Shown in pieces: positions 34,159 through 47,288 of a stretch of 64,000 bases of DNA (positions within the stretch are counted from its first letter, which is position 1; every line of letters begins with the position of its first letter). Both the position numbers and the translations under genes were made by a program. The DNA comes from Manihot esculenta (lineage: Eukaryota > Streptophyta > Magnoliopsida > Malpighiales > Euphorbiaceae), in assembly GCF_001659605.2 (NCBI RefSeq), contig NC_035172.2:32973342-33037341 (forward strand), read 5' to 3'. The notes under the pieces were generated by a model. It did no database searches. It was not told the origin of the DNA and saw only the letters and a list, made by a program, of their open reading frames with translations.

Positions 34159-36060
34159 TACATGGGAGGGACATCCTCACCCTCCTCCTCTCGAGTTTCT
34201 ATTACATTGGTATTCTCTACATTATCTGCAAAGTTCCGGACAGTGGGGTTGTCATCAGTTTTCTCCTTTCCCTCCTCATCTTCATTTTTATTCGGAAAGA
34301 TGTCGTCAATCCAGAAGAAGTCCTCTGTAGGAAATCGCCTGGTAAGCTCTTTCTTCACAGGGTCATGACCTTGGATAAACATCTCCCTGCCCTAGGTCAC
34401 CGTCTCCTGAAACTCAGCCTCCACTTCAGCCACCCTGCCTGTGGCGACCCGATTCTCCTAGACTCAAGACTACAGCTCCTAGACTTTCCATTGAAGATCG
34501 GCCACTTGATCCTCAACAGTTTTGGCTCGAGCCTCAATAGTGGCTTTTGTAGCATTGGCTTCATTTAGGTCTGCCTAGAGCTTGTCTATAGACTCTAGGG
34601 TCTCTTTCATTGTCCTCTCCACCTCTGTAATCAAGCCTTTAGCCTGGTGCACTCCTCTTGAAGGAGGTTTTTGTCCGTCTCCTGTGCTTCAAACTCTCTC
34701 CTCAAAGCCTTGTTCCTCTCCTTGGCCATATACACACATAGGGCATTCTCCATTGTAGAATGAATGATATTGTCATAGAGATCATCTGTCTCGACCGCTT
34801 TCCGATGATGATGATCTCCAGGCCTCATGGCATTCTTAGCTATGAGGATGGACAACCAAGATTCCTCAGGAAGTGAGGTCGTCTGGGTCAGTGCCAGTGC
34901 CATATGTTGGATTCCCCAAGGCCATGTGGCTCTAGTTCCAACCTCTTCTTGCGATGGCTGAGTTTGGGCAAGGATTATTGAAGGAGTGCCCCTCGAGGAA
35001 GACTTAGGTTGAGTAGCGATTGGTTCCTCAATTGCAGGTGGAGTAGGAGGAAGCATGTGGGTTTCTTCCGCCCATCATGCCTGCTTTGGAGGTGGGCCAA
35101 ATGTCCCAGCAGCGGCCTTGCCTTTATGGATAGCCCGTGCCGCTTCAGTAAATTTGTTCTTTCCTTTGCTGGCCATATCTGCACAGAGCAAAAAGTGAGT
35201 AAGTTAGTTTTAAAAACAACAAATTTTGGAAAGAAAAAAATAACCTACTCTACAATACAAGGTACAATTTCTTGAGGGTATTGAAGACGCGGCAGTTGAA
35301 AGGCCAGAGCCTATTCTGTATGGTACTGACTTTGCCAAGGCCAAATGGCATTCCTCACTGCCAAGATAATGTCTACCCTCTAAGTCGAGGCCATCCTCTA
35401 GAGGAAGTCCAAAACCTCTTTCTTGTCTCTCTATGGTGGGATTCCATTCTTTTTGAGCTTCACATATATGTTTTAGCTGGTTTGCAGTTGTTCAAAAATC
35501 TCGGATATCCTGTGGCAGAGGATGAAAAACTTGTTCTTCCAGCACTTCAAATAGAAGGGCATTAAGTCATAAAGAGTCTGGCATTTTTTCCGTTGAAGAA
35601 CCAAAACTCTTTATTCTTTCGAGTACCCAATAAGTACAGTTAGGAGAAGAGCGTAACACTCGGCTCGATATTATTATTGAAATAGAGGAACTGAAAAGCC
35701 ACCAGAATCCTTCAACTATTTGGATGTAGTTGGGCGACTACAAGCTTGTGGAACCGGAGGACTTTGATGAAGAATGGGTCCATTGGGAATCGGCAACTGC
35801 AAGCTTCATATACCACGATGGTATCCTCAGAAGGGATTTAGTCGTCAACACGAACGTTCGAATGTGGAGCATAAACCTAAAAAATCTCTTGAGAGATCTG
35901 GTAATTATTATATAATTAGTCTACATCCCTCTCAATCAACACAGATGGGATGTCATTTACTAAGAGGTTGTCATTATCATGGACCGCTCTCAACAGAACA
36001 ATTGGAGTAGGTGCACAAATGAGGCCGCCGAAGGAAAAGCTTGAAGTGGAGCTTCCACCA
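34159..36060 (-). pseudogene. Element D antisense ORF remnant
   Basis: Minus-strand frames between the minisatellite and the 3' LTR give a broken protein. The upstream part (about 35745-35500) reads like the plant retrotransposon aORF/putative-transposon-protein signature: a P-N-S-W-x-x-x-V segment, a W-F-F-N-G-K segment and a C-W-K-N-K-F-F segment. The downstream part (35056-34159) is Ser/Pro-rich, then a charged coiled-coil-like stretch, then an acidic C-terminus. Tat-lineage elements such as Grande and RIRE2 are known to carry an antisense ORF here. Stops and frameshifts break this copy. Identification is from motif memory and position only. Confidence 0.6.
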
Positions 36061-36410
36061 AACGAAGAAGACGAATAAATATTCATCTCGGAAAATATTA
36101 AAATGAAGCAAAAATGGAAATTACCTTCGGAAAACGCAAGAGTGAGAAATTGGGTGGCTGAGTCTTTTTTAAAGAGTAAAGAGAAGTTGAGAGCAAAAGT
36201 GGTAATCAGAGGAGAAAGAAAGTTTTTATACTATGGTTTCAACGGTAGGTTTAAATACGACTTGAGAAGCAAGACAATCAATATTTATGTTTAGAAACAG
36301 GCGAAGAGACGTGGGTATGGAGAGCCAACTTGTGCATGTCACATATCCAAAATCGTGAAGACAACTGTAATCTTCAAATACAAAGAGTTGAAGATCAGTG
36401 GGGGAACTTC

Positions 36411-36915
36411 TAATACGACATAATAATCGTCTAAAGTATGCAACGAGTTATCGTTGTAAGACAGGGTCACGTGGCAAAGACCTAGTAAGTTACGACACAC
36501 AGTCGCAGAAGTTTCACCTATAAAAAAAAAAGACTCGAACATTATAAATAGTCGAAACGACAGAAGACTTGCCCTTTCCTAAGCCGGTGGAGCCCTTCAT
36601 GATACAAAGTTACCATTAGAATACATAATCTAGCAGACACCTATTATGCCTATAATTTCGGGATTCCTAATCCACTAACCAATACGAGTTGGATTTCCAA
36701 AAGATTCGATAATTAACTCTACCTTCTTATAATATAAAGACAAAACATATATAGAGTTCAAAGTACGCATCTTTACACACTCATTCTAAACTCAAGATAT
36801 TTATTATACTCGTCTGTTTTTAACAAAATATTGATTTGAGTATCGGAGTGACTACATATAGATGCCAACCATCTCACTCTTTTTTTTCCTACAGATTAAC
36901 CAATCATTTTTCGCC
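36411..36915 (+). repeat. Element D 3' LTR
   Basis: Counterpart of 31013-31511, following a GTGGGGGAA polypurine tract. It includes an A-run and GACGACAGAAGACTTGCCC-like sequence in the promoter-side half. Edges are approximate. Confidence 0.83.
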
Positions 36916-36991
36916 ATATCAGTGAGTCGTGACTAAAATCAAATGAAACTATAATTATGTAATCCAACAGTTTTTAAATCAACTTAAGTGC

Positions 36992-36992
<1 letters not shown>

Positions 36993-37040
<48 letters not shown>
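36993..37040. repeat. ATT trinucleotide microsatellite
   Basis: About sixteen uninterrupted ATT units just past element D, likely length-variable between individuals. Confidence 0.97.
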
Positions 37041-40000
37041 GTTGCTGATGGATGTTTTAAACCCAATTTTAATTTGTTTAATAAATAAATTAAGTTAAAA
37101 TAAAAAAAACCATTAAATCTTTGAATTTTTAAAAATTCACTACTTATTCACTTAATAAAAATACTTATGTATTTTCTAAAATCAAACCTTTTATCAAAGC
37201 AAATCGTTAATCTTCTCGATTATTTATATTATTTAATTTTATAATTTTAATTATACATATCTATAATTTTAAATATCCCTACACCATCTGATAAAGTCTA
37301 AACAAATTAACTAACAACTTTTTTGATGAAAGAAATAAACAGTTTGATTTTATAAAATTATATATGTTTTAATTAAATAATTTTGAAATATAAATAAATT
37401 AGTGATTTTTTAAAAAAATTTGAAAACCTAATAATAATTTTTTAAAATAATATTTTAAAATTTAATAACTTTAATTAAATACATATATTCACGAATTAAT
37501 TCGTAAATCTATAGATAAATAAATTATTAAATTTTAATAAATTAAAAGCCTATAAATTCAAATTCAATTTATTCATTTGATAAATTTAAAAATTAAATTT
37601 GAATAACTAATTTAAAAAAATAAATCAACCTAAATTAATTTTTATTGAGTCGATTTTGAATACTTTACAGGTAATTTAGTTCATTTACAACATTATTTTA
37701 AAACTGCTCTATGAAACATGCTGAAATCTGAGGTTAGATATTGATTTGCTATTGACATTTGTCAACACAATCAAATCAAATGAACCCATTAAAAGTAATT
37801 GAATTTTCTTAGCTAATTATTGTAAAAGAATTTGAGGATTTAACCCAATGAAATTCCCCTTATTTCAAAAGTAAAAAATAAATAAAATTTCAATATTATA
37901 TAAAAATTCTCTAGTTACAGGATCGCCAATGCATTTCCAAAACAATCAAAATAGAAGAGGAGACCTAAGAAAATTTTAAATATTTTGTTAAAAAATTATT
38001 ATATAAATGCATTTTATATTAAAATTATTACTTTAACTACATTAATTAAATTTATTCATTTATATTAAAATAATTATAAATATACCTTTATTAGATGGAT
38101 GAAATATTAAAGAAACAATTTCATTTAAGAATATTTAGTAAGATGATTTAATTTTTTATTATAACAATATGAATGAATGACTAATTAAAAAATTCAATAA
38201 AATTATTTTTTTTTTAAATTTTTTCTTGTTAATTTTTTATTTGAAATCAAAGAATTTATTTCTTTTTATGAGAATTTATTTTTTTATTTTACAAAATTTT
38301 TATTTTTAAAAGAAATAAAATTATGTATGATTTTGTAGAAATTTATTTTTTTTTATAAAAAAAATTACCTATTTGTATAAAAAGAATTTACTAAAAAATC
38401 AATTATTTACTTTTTTTTAATTTTGATAACCTTTATTTTATATATTAGTAAATAAATGATGTATACTTTTATTTATTATTTATAAATTTAATAAACTGAT
38501 TCTATTAATATATCAATCTTTAATTAATTTTAAATATGAAATTATAACATATATATCTAATTTATAAATGTTGTAATTTATAAGAATAGGTAACGGTAAT
38601 TTTTACTCACCATTACTGAATTTAAATTATTATTTCATTACCGTCATTGAACTCAATTTATTTTAAAAAAACTATTAAAATTTAAATATTTAAAAAAAAC
38701 AATCAGATGAGTTTTCGATAAATTTTTTAATGAAACTCATAGGTATCCTGTTTACTCTGCAACTTATATTCTCAAACCTAACCTCTCACTTTTTATGGTT
38801 ATTGTGGATAATATACACAAGCTCTAGAACACAATTCTTGCTGGGTCAAGAATCATTGGCGCACTTGAGTATTGCCATATCAATTTCATCAAGTATTTCA
38901 CTCTGATATTTTCTAGTTCAACCTTATTTTTTCTCTGAGTTTTCTTAGTATAGAACTCTTGTTGCTTTAACACTAGAGTAATGGTGATGGATTTAGTGAG
39001 TTAGAGAGAAGGAAATTACAAAAGGAAAATCGAGAATTGAATAAAAATACAGAGAAAATGAAGGATTTACAAATTGTGCTTACCGCCGCTGTTTTTATTA
39101 GTGTTTGCCAATAATGTAAAGACTATTGATCACGATGGAACTAGCACAAACTCGACAGGAATAATGTGAGAGGGAACTGTGGGTCATGGCATTCAGATCT
39201 AATTACCTTGCTTCATTGGAGTGGAAAAAGGAAAGCGTTAGATTATACTAAATGGCAAGAATCCTTACTCTCTTGATCATTTGTGGGAGCCTTACAATCT
39301 TTATAAAAGTATAAGAAAGGTAGAGCGAAACATCATTCCATGTGGTTTTCGAGTTCTTCTCAATCTACGGTGATGGATTATTCGAGTTATTGGTGATTCT
39401 TTAATTTTTTTTATTTTTAATTTAAATATTTATAAAAAAAATTTCCATACGTGTATAGATTAGAAAGGGGATGGGAAGAGATTGATGAGGTTTTATTTTA
39501 TTATTTAATTTTTTTCATAAATTTATGTGCTTATAGAATTGCTGTGAAATGAGTCATTTTTCTTCTTTTCCTTTTACTTCTTTTAAATGAGTTTTTAAAA
39601 ATGGAGAGATTAGATTTAAGAATATACATTTTATTATTTGATAACTCAAAAATTTTAAAACTTTTTGAGTTACATAAAATATGTCTCATATATATTTTAT
39701 TGAAAATTCACTCAAATAATTATTTTAAATAAATATTTAAATATTGATATTTTTTAAAATAAATTAAAATTTAATGATTATAATAATAAAATAATAATTT
39801 TTAATAACTGTGAATGTCAAACTTCTGAAAGTGGTGTGAGTGAAAATTACCGGACAGGCAACACATGTCAAACTTCTGAAAATCGTGTGGGTGAGAGCGA
39901 CTTCACAACAGCGAACTGATTAGCAGAGGAAATTACCAAACCACCCCTTACACCAACTCCTCCAGTTTAGACGCTGGATCGTAGACCGGGAGTAATGTTA

Positions 40001-41228
40001 TCGAGAGATTGGTGTCATCGATTTCTGTAGATGCAACTACTACTGCAGCTGTATTAATTATTACTTACTAATTTTCCCAATGGTTACGGAGGAAGATAAA
40101 TTTAATTTTCACTAAAATTATTTGCATTTATTACCCAATCTGATTTCTCCTCTGATGCTTAAGACGTGATAGCGATTTCACATTTCAGCTTTTAATACCT
40201 CGATTTTTGTATATATGTTTTTTTACCATGCAAATTCAGTACATATTGACATTATCATAACCAGGCTTTACGTTCTGGAGATAAAATACAAAATCAACCT
40301 AGGGATAACTCAGCCCATTTAGAAAAAAAAAAAAAAAATGGAGCCCCCTATCAACAAAGACAATCTTGGACACGCACAGAGAAAATTCAGAGATAAAACT
40401 GTCCAGCATAAATTTGTCTGAATTCAGTTTATATAAATTTAAAATACAGATAAGTAAAATTCTCCATAAAAAAATTATATAAAAAGGCCCAAGGTATGGA
40501 GCTGCATGCCCATGAAGGGCAAGGCCCCTGAGTTCTTCTTAGAAAGGCCCTTCTAAGCACAATCCTAGCCTTTTACTATAATTTATAAATTTAAGCAGAT
40601 ACTCTTAGATTTATAAACTTATATGGTTTATTTTTCTATCAAGCTAAACATGAAATTTTTAATTAAATAAAAATTTTTTTATTTTAATTAAATTAATTAA
40701 AAGAAATTTATTCTAACTAAATAACTTTGTCAATAAAAATTTAGAGCTTTAGGTTAATTAAATAACTCAAAGTGGTCCTACTTAAATAGAATCAGTAAAC
40801 TAAAGAGAGAGAATTTTGAATTGGCAAGTTCTGGATAATATGTTATAAAACTCTAATTAGACCAAGTACATAACTTTGCAGCCTTTTCTTTTCCCATCAT
40901 GTACGATTAGGTTTCAATTCTTAAAGAAGATGTTAATGTTTTCCTTTTAAGACGAGGATGATATGGAAACAACTTTAAATTCATAAAAATAAAAATAAAA
41001 ATAATGTCAAATTATTCGATATTTCGAGAGTATCACCTTATTATAAGGACAATGCAATGAACGTCCACTTCAATTAATAAGGGGTAGAGAAGCTAGAGAA
41101 GCCTAAGGATGGGGTAGATTAACAGAGGAATTTGAAACTTGAGAGGCAATTGTACGTATATGTAGACCAAGACTGTACAGTGAGGAGGTGGGGTTAAAAG
41201 GGACAGTACATGAGAAGCAACAGACAAG
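37041..41228. other. AT-rich intergenic DNA
   Basis: Over 4 kb with no supportable gene. Seen: a 52-bp spaced direct repeat of TGTCAAACTTCTGAAA near 39814 and 39866, an A-run at 40323-40338, and the slightly richer stretches 38750-39400 and 40260-40560, which give no coherent protein in any frame. Probably old transposon debris. Confidence 0.6.
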
Positions 41229-41305
41229 GCTGTTCGATGCAGGCATGAGTTGTAGCAGAAGAGCATAGCCCCACTTCTGCTTAATGCATGCTTGCTGGCT
41301 GCAGC
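41229..41305 (+). ncRNA. Candidate imperfect hairpin (miRNA-like, unproven)
   Basis: GCATG...AGCAGAAG (41243-41261) faces CTTCTGCT...GCATGC (41274-41291) across a 12-base loop, with further pairing of GCTG/CAGC outside. Arms of about 32 bases with internal mismatches resemble a small plant miRNA precursor. Neither arm matches a conserved plant miRNA that I recognise. Confidence 0.25.
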
Positions 41306-41999
41306 CCCTTTAGTCCTTTCACCACCCTAATACTCTCTGCCTGACCTTCAGTTATAGCCTACATTCTATCTAATCACTTGCAAGCTTATTTTCAATCATC
41401 CCCTCTGGTGAAACTTTTCATTAATTCTCAACTAATCATGGTTTCATCTCAATAATTAGAAACCCATTTGGCTACTCGTTTCCTCAACAAAATTTTAAAG
41501 ATCTTAAGTTTTCATTTCAAGTTAGAGATAAAGACATCTACTAAATAAAGTTTTTAATTATTCAAAAAATTAATTAAAAAAATTATTTATTATTGACTAA
41601 TCGTGAATTCAAGATATAGCTATGCCATCTTACCTATTTTATATTTGAGACTTCTTATGCATGTTTTGAGTTTATAAAGTAATGATTTTAGGCAATAATT
41701 TCTTTTTACTCAATAAACAGTATATCTTATAACTTGATAAAATTTTCAATTCCTACTAGTTACACTTCTGCTTATTTAATCTTCTTTTTCTATTAGCTTG
41801 GTAGCAAAATATGCAAACTTCAATTACCTACTAATTAGTAATAATTTCTTCTCTTATAGTTGGTGTTCTCTTATAAACTATTTTGAATTATATATATCTA
41901 TATATAAATTTCAAGAGGAGATGCCAAAATTTTTGTCAATTATGAAGCTTAGAAACAGTGACGGAACCAAGATTCGTACACAACCGGCGCAAATTTATA

Positions 42000-42925
42000 T
42001 GTAGGACTGATACTCGAATTCTTCAAAAGAATTCAAAACTTCTGGACAAAAATAAGAGAGAAATCAGACGACCTATAGATGGTCTGGCAGATTATCAGAC
42101 CTATAACGAGGTGTACTTATTGACGGGATATTTTGCTCAAGAGCCAACCTGCCTATGGAAGCAGCACTAAGCAAGGTAGGACTAATGAAAGAAGGGCTGG
42201 AGTTTTCAGGATGCTCGCAGGGCTGGTGGATTCCGGATGCTCATCAAGTTAGGCAAGGTGTCCAGAAGAGCTCGAATACTGGAAAGCTTGCAAGGCAGGA
42301 AGGAAAGCCCTGAGGCTCGAAGAGTCACTAAGGTTTGAGAACTTGAAAGTCCGGAAGGCTGGAGGGTGAGAGTAACTTGAGAGTCTGAGGACTCGCCAGG
42401 GCAAGAGTAGCCCAGATGCAGAAGTTCGGAATGCTTGGAAGCTCAGAATGCACGGATTTCTCAAATTGCTCAGAAGGTCTGATACGCAGATTCTTTAAAA
42501 AAGTCAGAACATCTAACAGAATTAAAAGGAACGACGATGTTTTATTTTTTTGCCTTCATTTAAAAGAATTGAAGGGTTTTTCAGTCTTTTACTTTGTGGT
42601 CCAAGGTCGTTGAATTTGCTATTTAAGGAGAAGATGTCTCTCCTTTTTTGTGTGTGAAAAACTGCACAAAGTGTAAAGAGCGCCTAAGATTGTTTTTCTA
42701 TGCCATTGTTCATTTGTAATCGAGCTTGTGCTCGTGTGTGGTTGTTCTCTTTTTGTAACTCATCGTGAATAAAGGATTCCCTCTTCCGAGGCGTAGGCGA
42801 TTCACAAAAATTGATCCAAACTTGTTAAACTCTCTGTGTTTCTTTTTCTCTATTTTTTCTCTTTTCTTTATTTTTTTATTTTCTATTATGTTGCTCACTG
42901 GAGATTGGAGTTTAAGCCTCTAGCA
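42000..42925 (+). repeat. Element E 5' LTR
   Basis: Begins TGTAGGACTGAT and ends near TCTAGCA. It aligns with 47289-48261, sharing GACAAAAATAAGAGAG, GGAAGCAG..CTAAGCAAGGTAGG, TTTCAGTCTTTTACTTTG and the CTCGTGTG(T/G)..GTTGTT segment. The latter lies in a TTTGTAATCGAG..CTCGTGTG context suggesting transcript-end signals. Confidence 0.88.
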
Positions 42926-42933
42926 ATAACAAG

Positions 42934-42945
42934 TGGTATCGGAGC
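42934..42945 (+). other. Element E primer-binding site
   Basis: TGGTATCGGAGC, one mismatch from the initiator tRNA-Met site TGGTATCAGAGC, just after the 5' LTR. Confidence 0.88.
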
Positions 42946-43065
42946 TGCGATTGCAAATATGGAAGACCATCACCAGTCAGTTTTATCATAGCACGATTTG
43001 TGAGCGGGGAGGTTCGTCGCTGGTCAGTTTTCTTAAAGTCTGATTGAGAAAAGAATGGTGTCACG

Positions 43066-46000
43066 GTGCAAAAACTTGATGCTAAAAAGTTTGATGGGAG
43101 AGGAGATTTCATGCTCTGGAAAGAAAAGATCGAGATAAGTCTTGAGATCATAGGGCTGCAAGATGCTCTCAATGATGATCCAGAAACATGGAATATTAAG
43201 GAAGAAAATGAATCAAAAAAACTAAGAACTCCAGTCTAGAAAAGAATTCTTGCTTTAACTCTTGAAACCACGAAATTTTCTAAGGCTGCTTCAATCATCA
43301 CCTTGGATCAAGAAGCAAGATCTAAAAAGAGAGAGATTGAGGAGCCGGTCAAATGGTCAAGAAGAGAACAAAGTAGAAAGGTCAAAAACTTGATAGTTTT
43401 GTGTCTCTCATATCAAATTCTCATAAAAGTGATCTATGAAAAGACTGCATTTAAAATTTGAAGACTTTTGGAAAAACTCTACTTGGAATAATCTTTGTCT
43501 AATAGAATGTACTTGATGTAGAGGGCTTTGGGCTTCAAGATGAACGAGGGCAAGACCATTGAGGAGAACTTGGATGTTTTCCAGAAGATATTGTCCGACT
43601 TGTAGAATCTTCAGATTAAGGTGGAGGAAGAACTCCAAGCAGTGTATCCCTTGAATTCTTTGCCTCCCCCTTATGAACAATTGAGGGAGGTTCTGAAATA
43701 TTTAAGAACCAGTATCATGGTTGAAGAGGTAAAGACTATAGTAAGGTCCAAAGAAGTAAAGCTCAATGCTCAGAAGGGTACAAGAAATCAGGGTGAAGGT
43801 CTAGTAGTAAGAGGAAGATCTGAGTATAGAGATAACAAGAACAGGGGTAAGAGCAAATCGAGGGTAAGATCAAAGTCCAAGAATAAAGCCAAATGCTGGT
43901 ATTTTGGCAAGAAAGGCCATCTCAAGAAGGACTGCTACTCGAGAAAAAATAATCAGAAGGCTTCTCAAAATGAGAAGGGTGAAGCAGCAATTGCAAACAG
44001 TAATATGCAAGATTCTGAAGTTTTGACTGTAGAAACTTCAAATGTATTGTCCACCACTAAGTCAGACATTAAAGAACAGTGGATATTGAATTCAGATTGC
44101 ACATTCCACATGACCTCGAGAACATAATAGTTTGCCATAGTTGAAGAAAAAGATAGGGGCAAAGTTAAGATGGAAAACAATACAACCTGCGACGTCAAAG
44201 GAGTCGGAACAGTACGGATCATGATGCATGATGGCACAACTGTGATGTTAACTCAAGTGAGGTATATTCCAGAACTCAAAAGAAATCTTATTTCTCTTGG
44301 TGCACTTGAATTGTAGGATTGCTGGTACAAGACTCATAAAGGCATAATGAAGATTATTAAAAGCTGCAGAGTTATCATGAAAGGAGAGCTGATAGAAGGT
44401 CTGTACATTTTGCAAGGAAAAACGATTTTTACAGAAGCAAATCCATCCAAGGCTACTCAAGATCAAACCTGCCTTTGGCACAGCAGGCTTGGAAACATGA
44501 GTAAAAAAGGAATGAAGACTCTGGTTCTGTGAAAACTGTGTCTTTAGTAAATCTCACAGGTTGTCCTTTGAGACCGAAAAGCATACAATAAAAGAAATTT
44601 TTGACTACATTCACTCATACCTATGGAGATCACCAAATATTCTTTTGTCTCTGTCAAAATGTCAGTATTTCATCTCCTTTCTTGATGATTACTCGAGAAA
44701 GCTTTGGATACTTTTTCTGAAATCATAGGATGAAACTTTTGAGAAGTTTGTGCAATGGAAATGCTTAGTGGAGAATCAGACAGGAAAGAAGATCAAGACA
44801 TTAAGGACAAACAATGGTCTTAAATTCTATAATCAAAAGTTTGATTTATTTTGTAGGAAGCAGGGAATTGGGAGGCACAGAACATGTGCTTATATACCAC
44901 AATAGAATGGTGTTGCAAAAAGGATGAATAGGACAATAATAGAAAAGGTCAAAAGCTTGCTTAGTGAGTCAGGTCCATCATAAAATTTCTAGTCTGAAGC
45001 TGCATCGACATATGTGTACCTGATGAATAAGTCCCCATCTACTGCTATAGAGTTAAGTATTCCAGAACAGATATAGTCAGGGATTAAGTCTTCCTATTCA
45101 CACTTAAGGAGGTTTCGTTGTGTGGCTTGCATCCATACAGATCAGGGTAAACTGTTGCCCAGAGTACGAAAGGGAATATTCATTAGATAACTTCAAGGGA
45201 TCAAAAAGGTTATAGGATCTGATTGCTGGAGGAGAAGAAGTGTGTCATTAGCAGAGATGTCAGATTCAATGAAAAATAAGTGTTCAAGAACTTGCAGGAA
45301 GGGAAAAAGGAAGAGGTTACAGGGCAAATCTCAAGTAAGGAGACTGTTACCCTTCAGGTTCCTACTGTGCAGATCAAGAACAGCAAGTGGACTAAAGGTC
45401 AAGGTGGAGTTCCCTAGAGAACAATCGAGAGTTCATCCGAATCTAAAGAGAAGGACATCTCTTTAGACAATGAATTTGAGAACGCTGAAGATGCAAAGTA
45501 GGGACAAGGACCAGAGGAAGAGGCGGATTCCGAGCAAGAAGATCTTAGTGATTATATGCTTGCAAGAGATAGAGGTAGAAGAGATATCAAACCCCCTTCA
45601 AGATATAATGAGGCTAAGACTGTGACTTTTGCCTTCACGTCTACAGAAAAAATTGAAATCGAAGAACCAAAGTCATATCAAGAAGCCAAGTGATCTAAGG
45701 ACCGGAGAAAGTGGAAAGAAGCAATGGAGGAAGAAATAAAGTCACTTAAGCAGAATAACACTTGGATTCTCACCAAAAAACTTGAAAAGAAGGAGGTTAT
45801 AGGGTGTAGAATTGAAGAGAAAGTCGGGCATTCTAGGTGTGGAACAACTCAGATTCAAAGCAAGACCGGTTGCTTAGGGTTTCTTGCATGTAGAAGGAAT
45901 AAATTATAATGAAATCTTTTGTGTTGTAGTGAAACATGTTTCAATCCAGGTTTTGTTATCAGTAGTGATATATCATAACCTAGAATTCGAATAACTGAAT

Positions 46001-47281
46001 GTGAAAACTGCTTCCTTACATGGAAATTTAGAATAGCAGATCTTCATGAAACAACTAGAGGATTTTGAGGAAAAAGGAAAAAAAGATTGGGTCTGTCAAC
46101 TTTAGAGGTCTCTTTATGGTTTAAAATAGTCGCCTAGGCAATGGAACCAGAGATTTGACTCTTTTATGTTGGATAATGCATTTCAGAGAAGTAATTTTGA
46201 TTCTTGTGTCTATTTCAGAAAGCTAGAAGATCAGTCTCTAATATATCTAATGATATATGTAGATGACATGTTAATAGCAACAAAGGATCAATCAGAGGTC
46301 AAGAGATTGAAGGAAATGCTAGGAGTGGAATTTGATATGAAGGATTTGGGGTCTGCAAAGAAAATCCTGGGAATGAACATTCAGAGAGATAGAATTGAAA
46401 ATCGATTAACTCTATCTCAAGAGGATTAAGTGCAAAAGGTTTTAACAACATTTGGAATGGACCAAGTAAAGACTGTGAATACTCCATTAGGGGCTCATTT
46501 CAAGCTAAGTTCGAGCAAGAATTCAAAGGAGTTTGATGAGTCATTCAAAGAAATGGTCTCATATTTAAGTGTTGTTAGTAGCATCATGTATGCTATGATC
46601 ATAATAAGGCCAGATTTGACTTATCCAATCGAAGTCATCAACAAGTTCATGAGCAAACTAGAAAGAGATCATTGAAATGCTATGAAATGGATACTCAGGT
46701 ATATTAGAGGAATTCAGAAGTTGAAACTCAATTATATCAGGGAATCAAGTATGAAGGTAAGAGATTTTTGTGATTCTGATTATGCAGCTGATTTGGATAA
46801 AAAGAGGTCGGTATCAGGGTATGTATTCACTGTTGATGAAAATATTGTAAGCTAAAAATTCGGGCTATAGTATGTTGTAGCTCTTTCGACAACAGAAGCC
46901 GAGCATATGGCATTATTAGAAGCCATTAAAGAGGGAATCTGTTTAAAAGGTTTGATGGAGGAGCTCGGATTCAAACAAGAGACAGTGGAGGTCTTTTGTG
47001 ATTCTCAGAGTGCCATCAGTTTGTCAAAAAACAATGTGCATCATGAAAGAACCAAACACATAGACATCAGATTGCACTTCATCAGAAATTTGATATCTAA
47101 AGGCGTTGTCGATGTTTTGAAGATCCACACAGAAGAAAATCATGTTGATGCACTTACCAAGACTTTACCAGTTAACAAGTTCAAAAGGACGTTGAGCTTG
47201 TTGAGGCTGACTGAAGAATGGCGAAGGCCAGGTCAAAGAAGGAATGAGAATTCACATGAGTTGAAGAAGTTCAAGCAATGA
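43066..47281 (+). pseudogene. Element E gag-pol relic
   Basis: Readable landmarks in order: gag start K-F-D-G-R-G-D-F-x-L-W-K (about 43075); a zinc knuckle whose second Cys is replaced by Phe (C-W-Y-F-G-K-K-G-H, about 43891); a protease box where the usual D-S-G reads N-S-D (about 44088); GAG-pre-integrase W-H-S-R-L-G (about 44476); integrase D-D-Y-S-R-K and N-G-V-A-K-R pieces (44680-44930); RT Y-V-D-D-M (about 46258); RNase H with C-D-S-D-Y-A, S-T-T-E-A-E and C-D-S-Q-S-A-I (46770-47010) and H-I-D-I-R-L-H. At least a dozen stops interrupt it, yet most of the frame is still followable over 4 kb. An extra frame change separates the probable ATG (43055) from the gag frame. Confidence 0.92.
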
Positions 47282-47288
47282 GGAGAAT

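Larger units (their letters stand above)
31013..36915 (+). mobile_element. Element D: decayed Tat-type Ty3/gypsy element
   Basis: Two diverged LTRs of about 500 bp (31013-31511 and 36411-36915) flank 4.9 kb. Inside are a primer site of the TGGCGCCGTTGCCGGGGA type, gag fragments typical of the Tat lineage, a minisatellite, an antisense reading-frame remnant, and a polypurine tract (AGTGGGGGAA) at about 36396-36406. No RT, RNase H or integrase is visible, so pol was lost. LTR divergence is high by eye, so the insertion is old. No clear target duplication remains. Confidence 0.85.

Noticed and set aside
41940..41999. ACAGTGACGGAACCAAGATTCG before the copia element, resembling a hAT-type transposon end
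   Set aside because: No matching inverted end or target duplication could be found, so it was not annotated.
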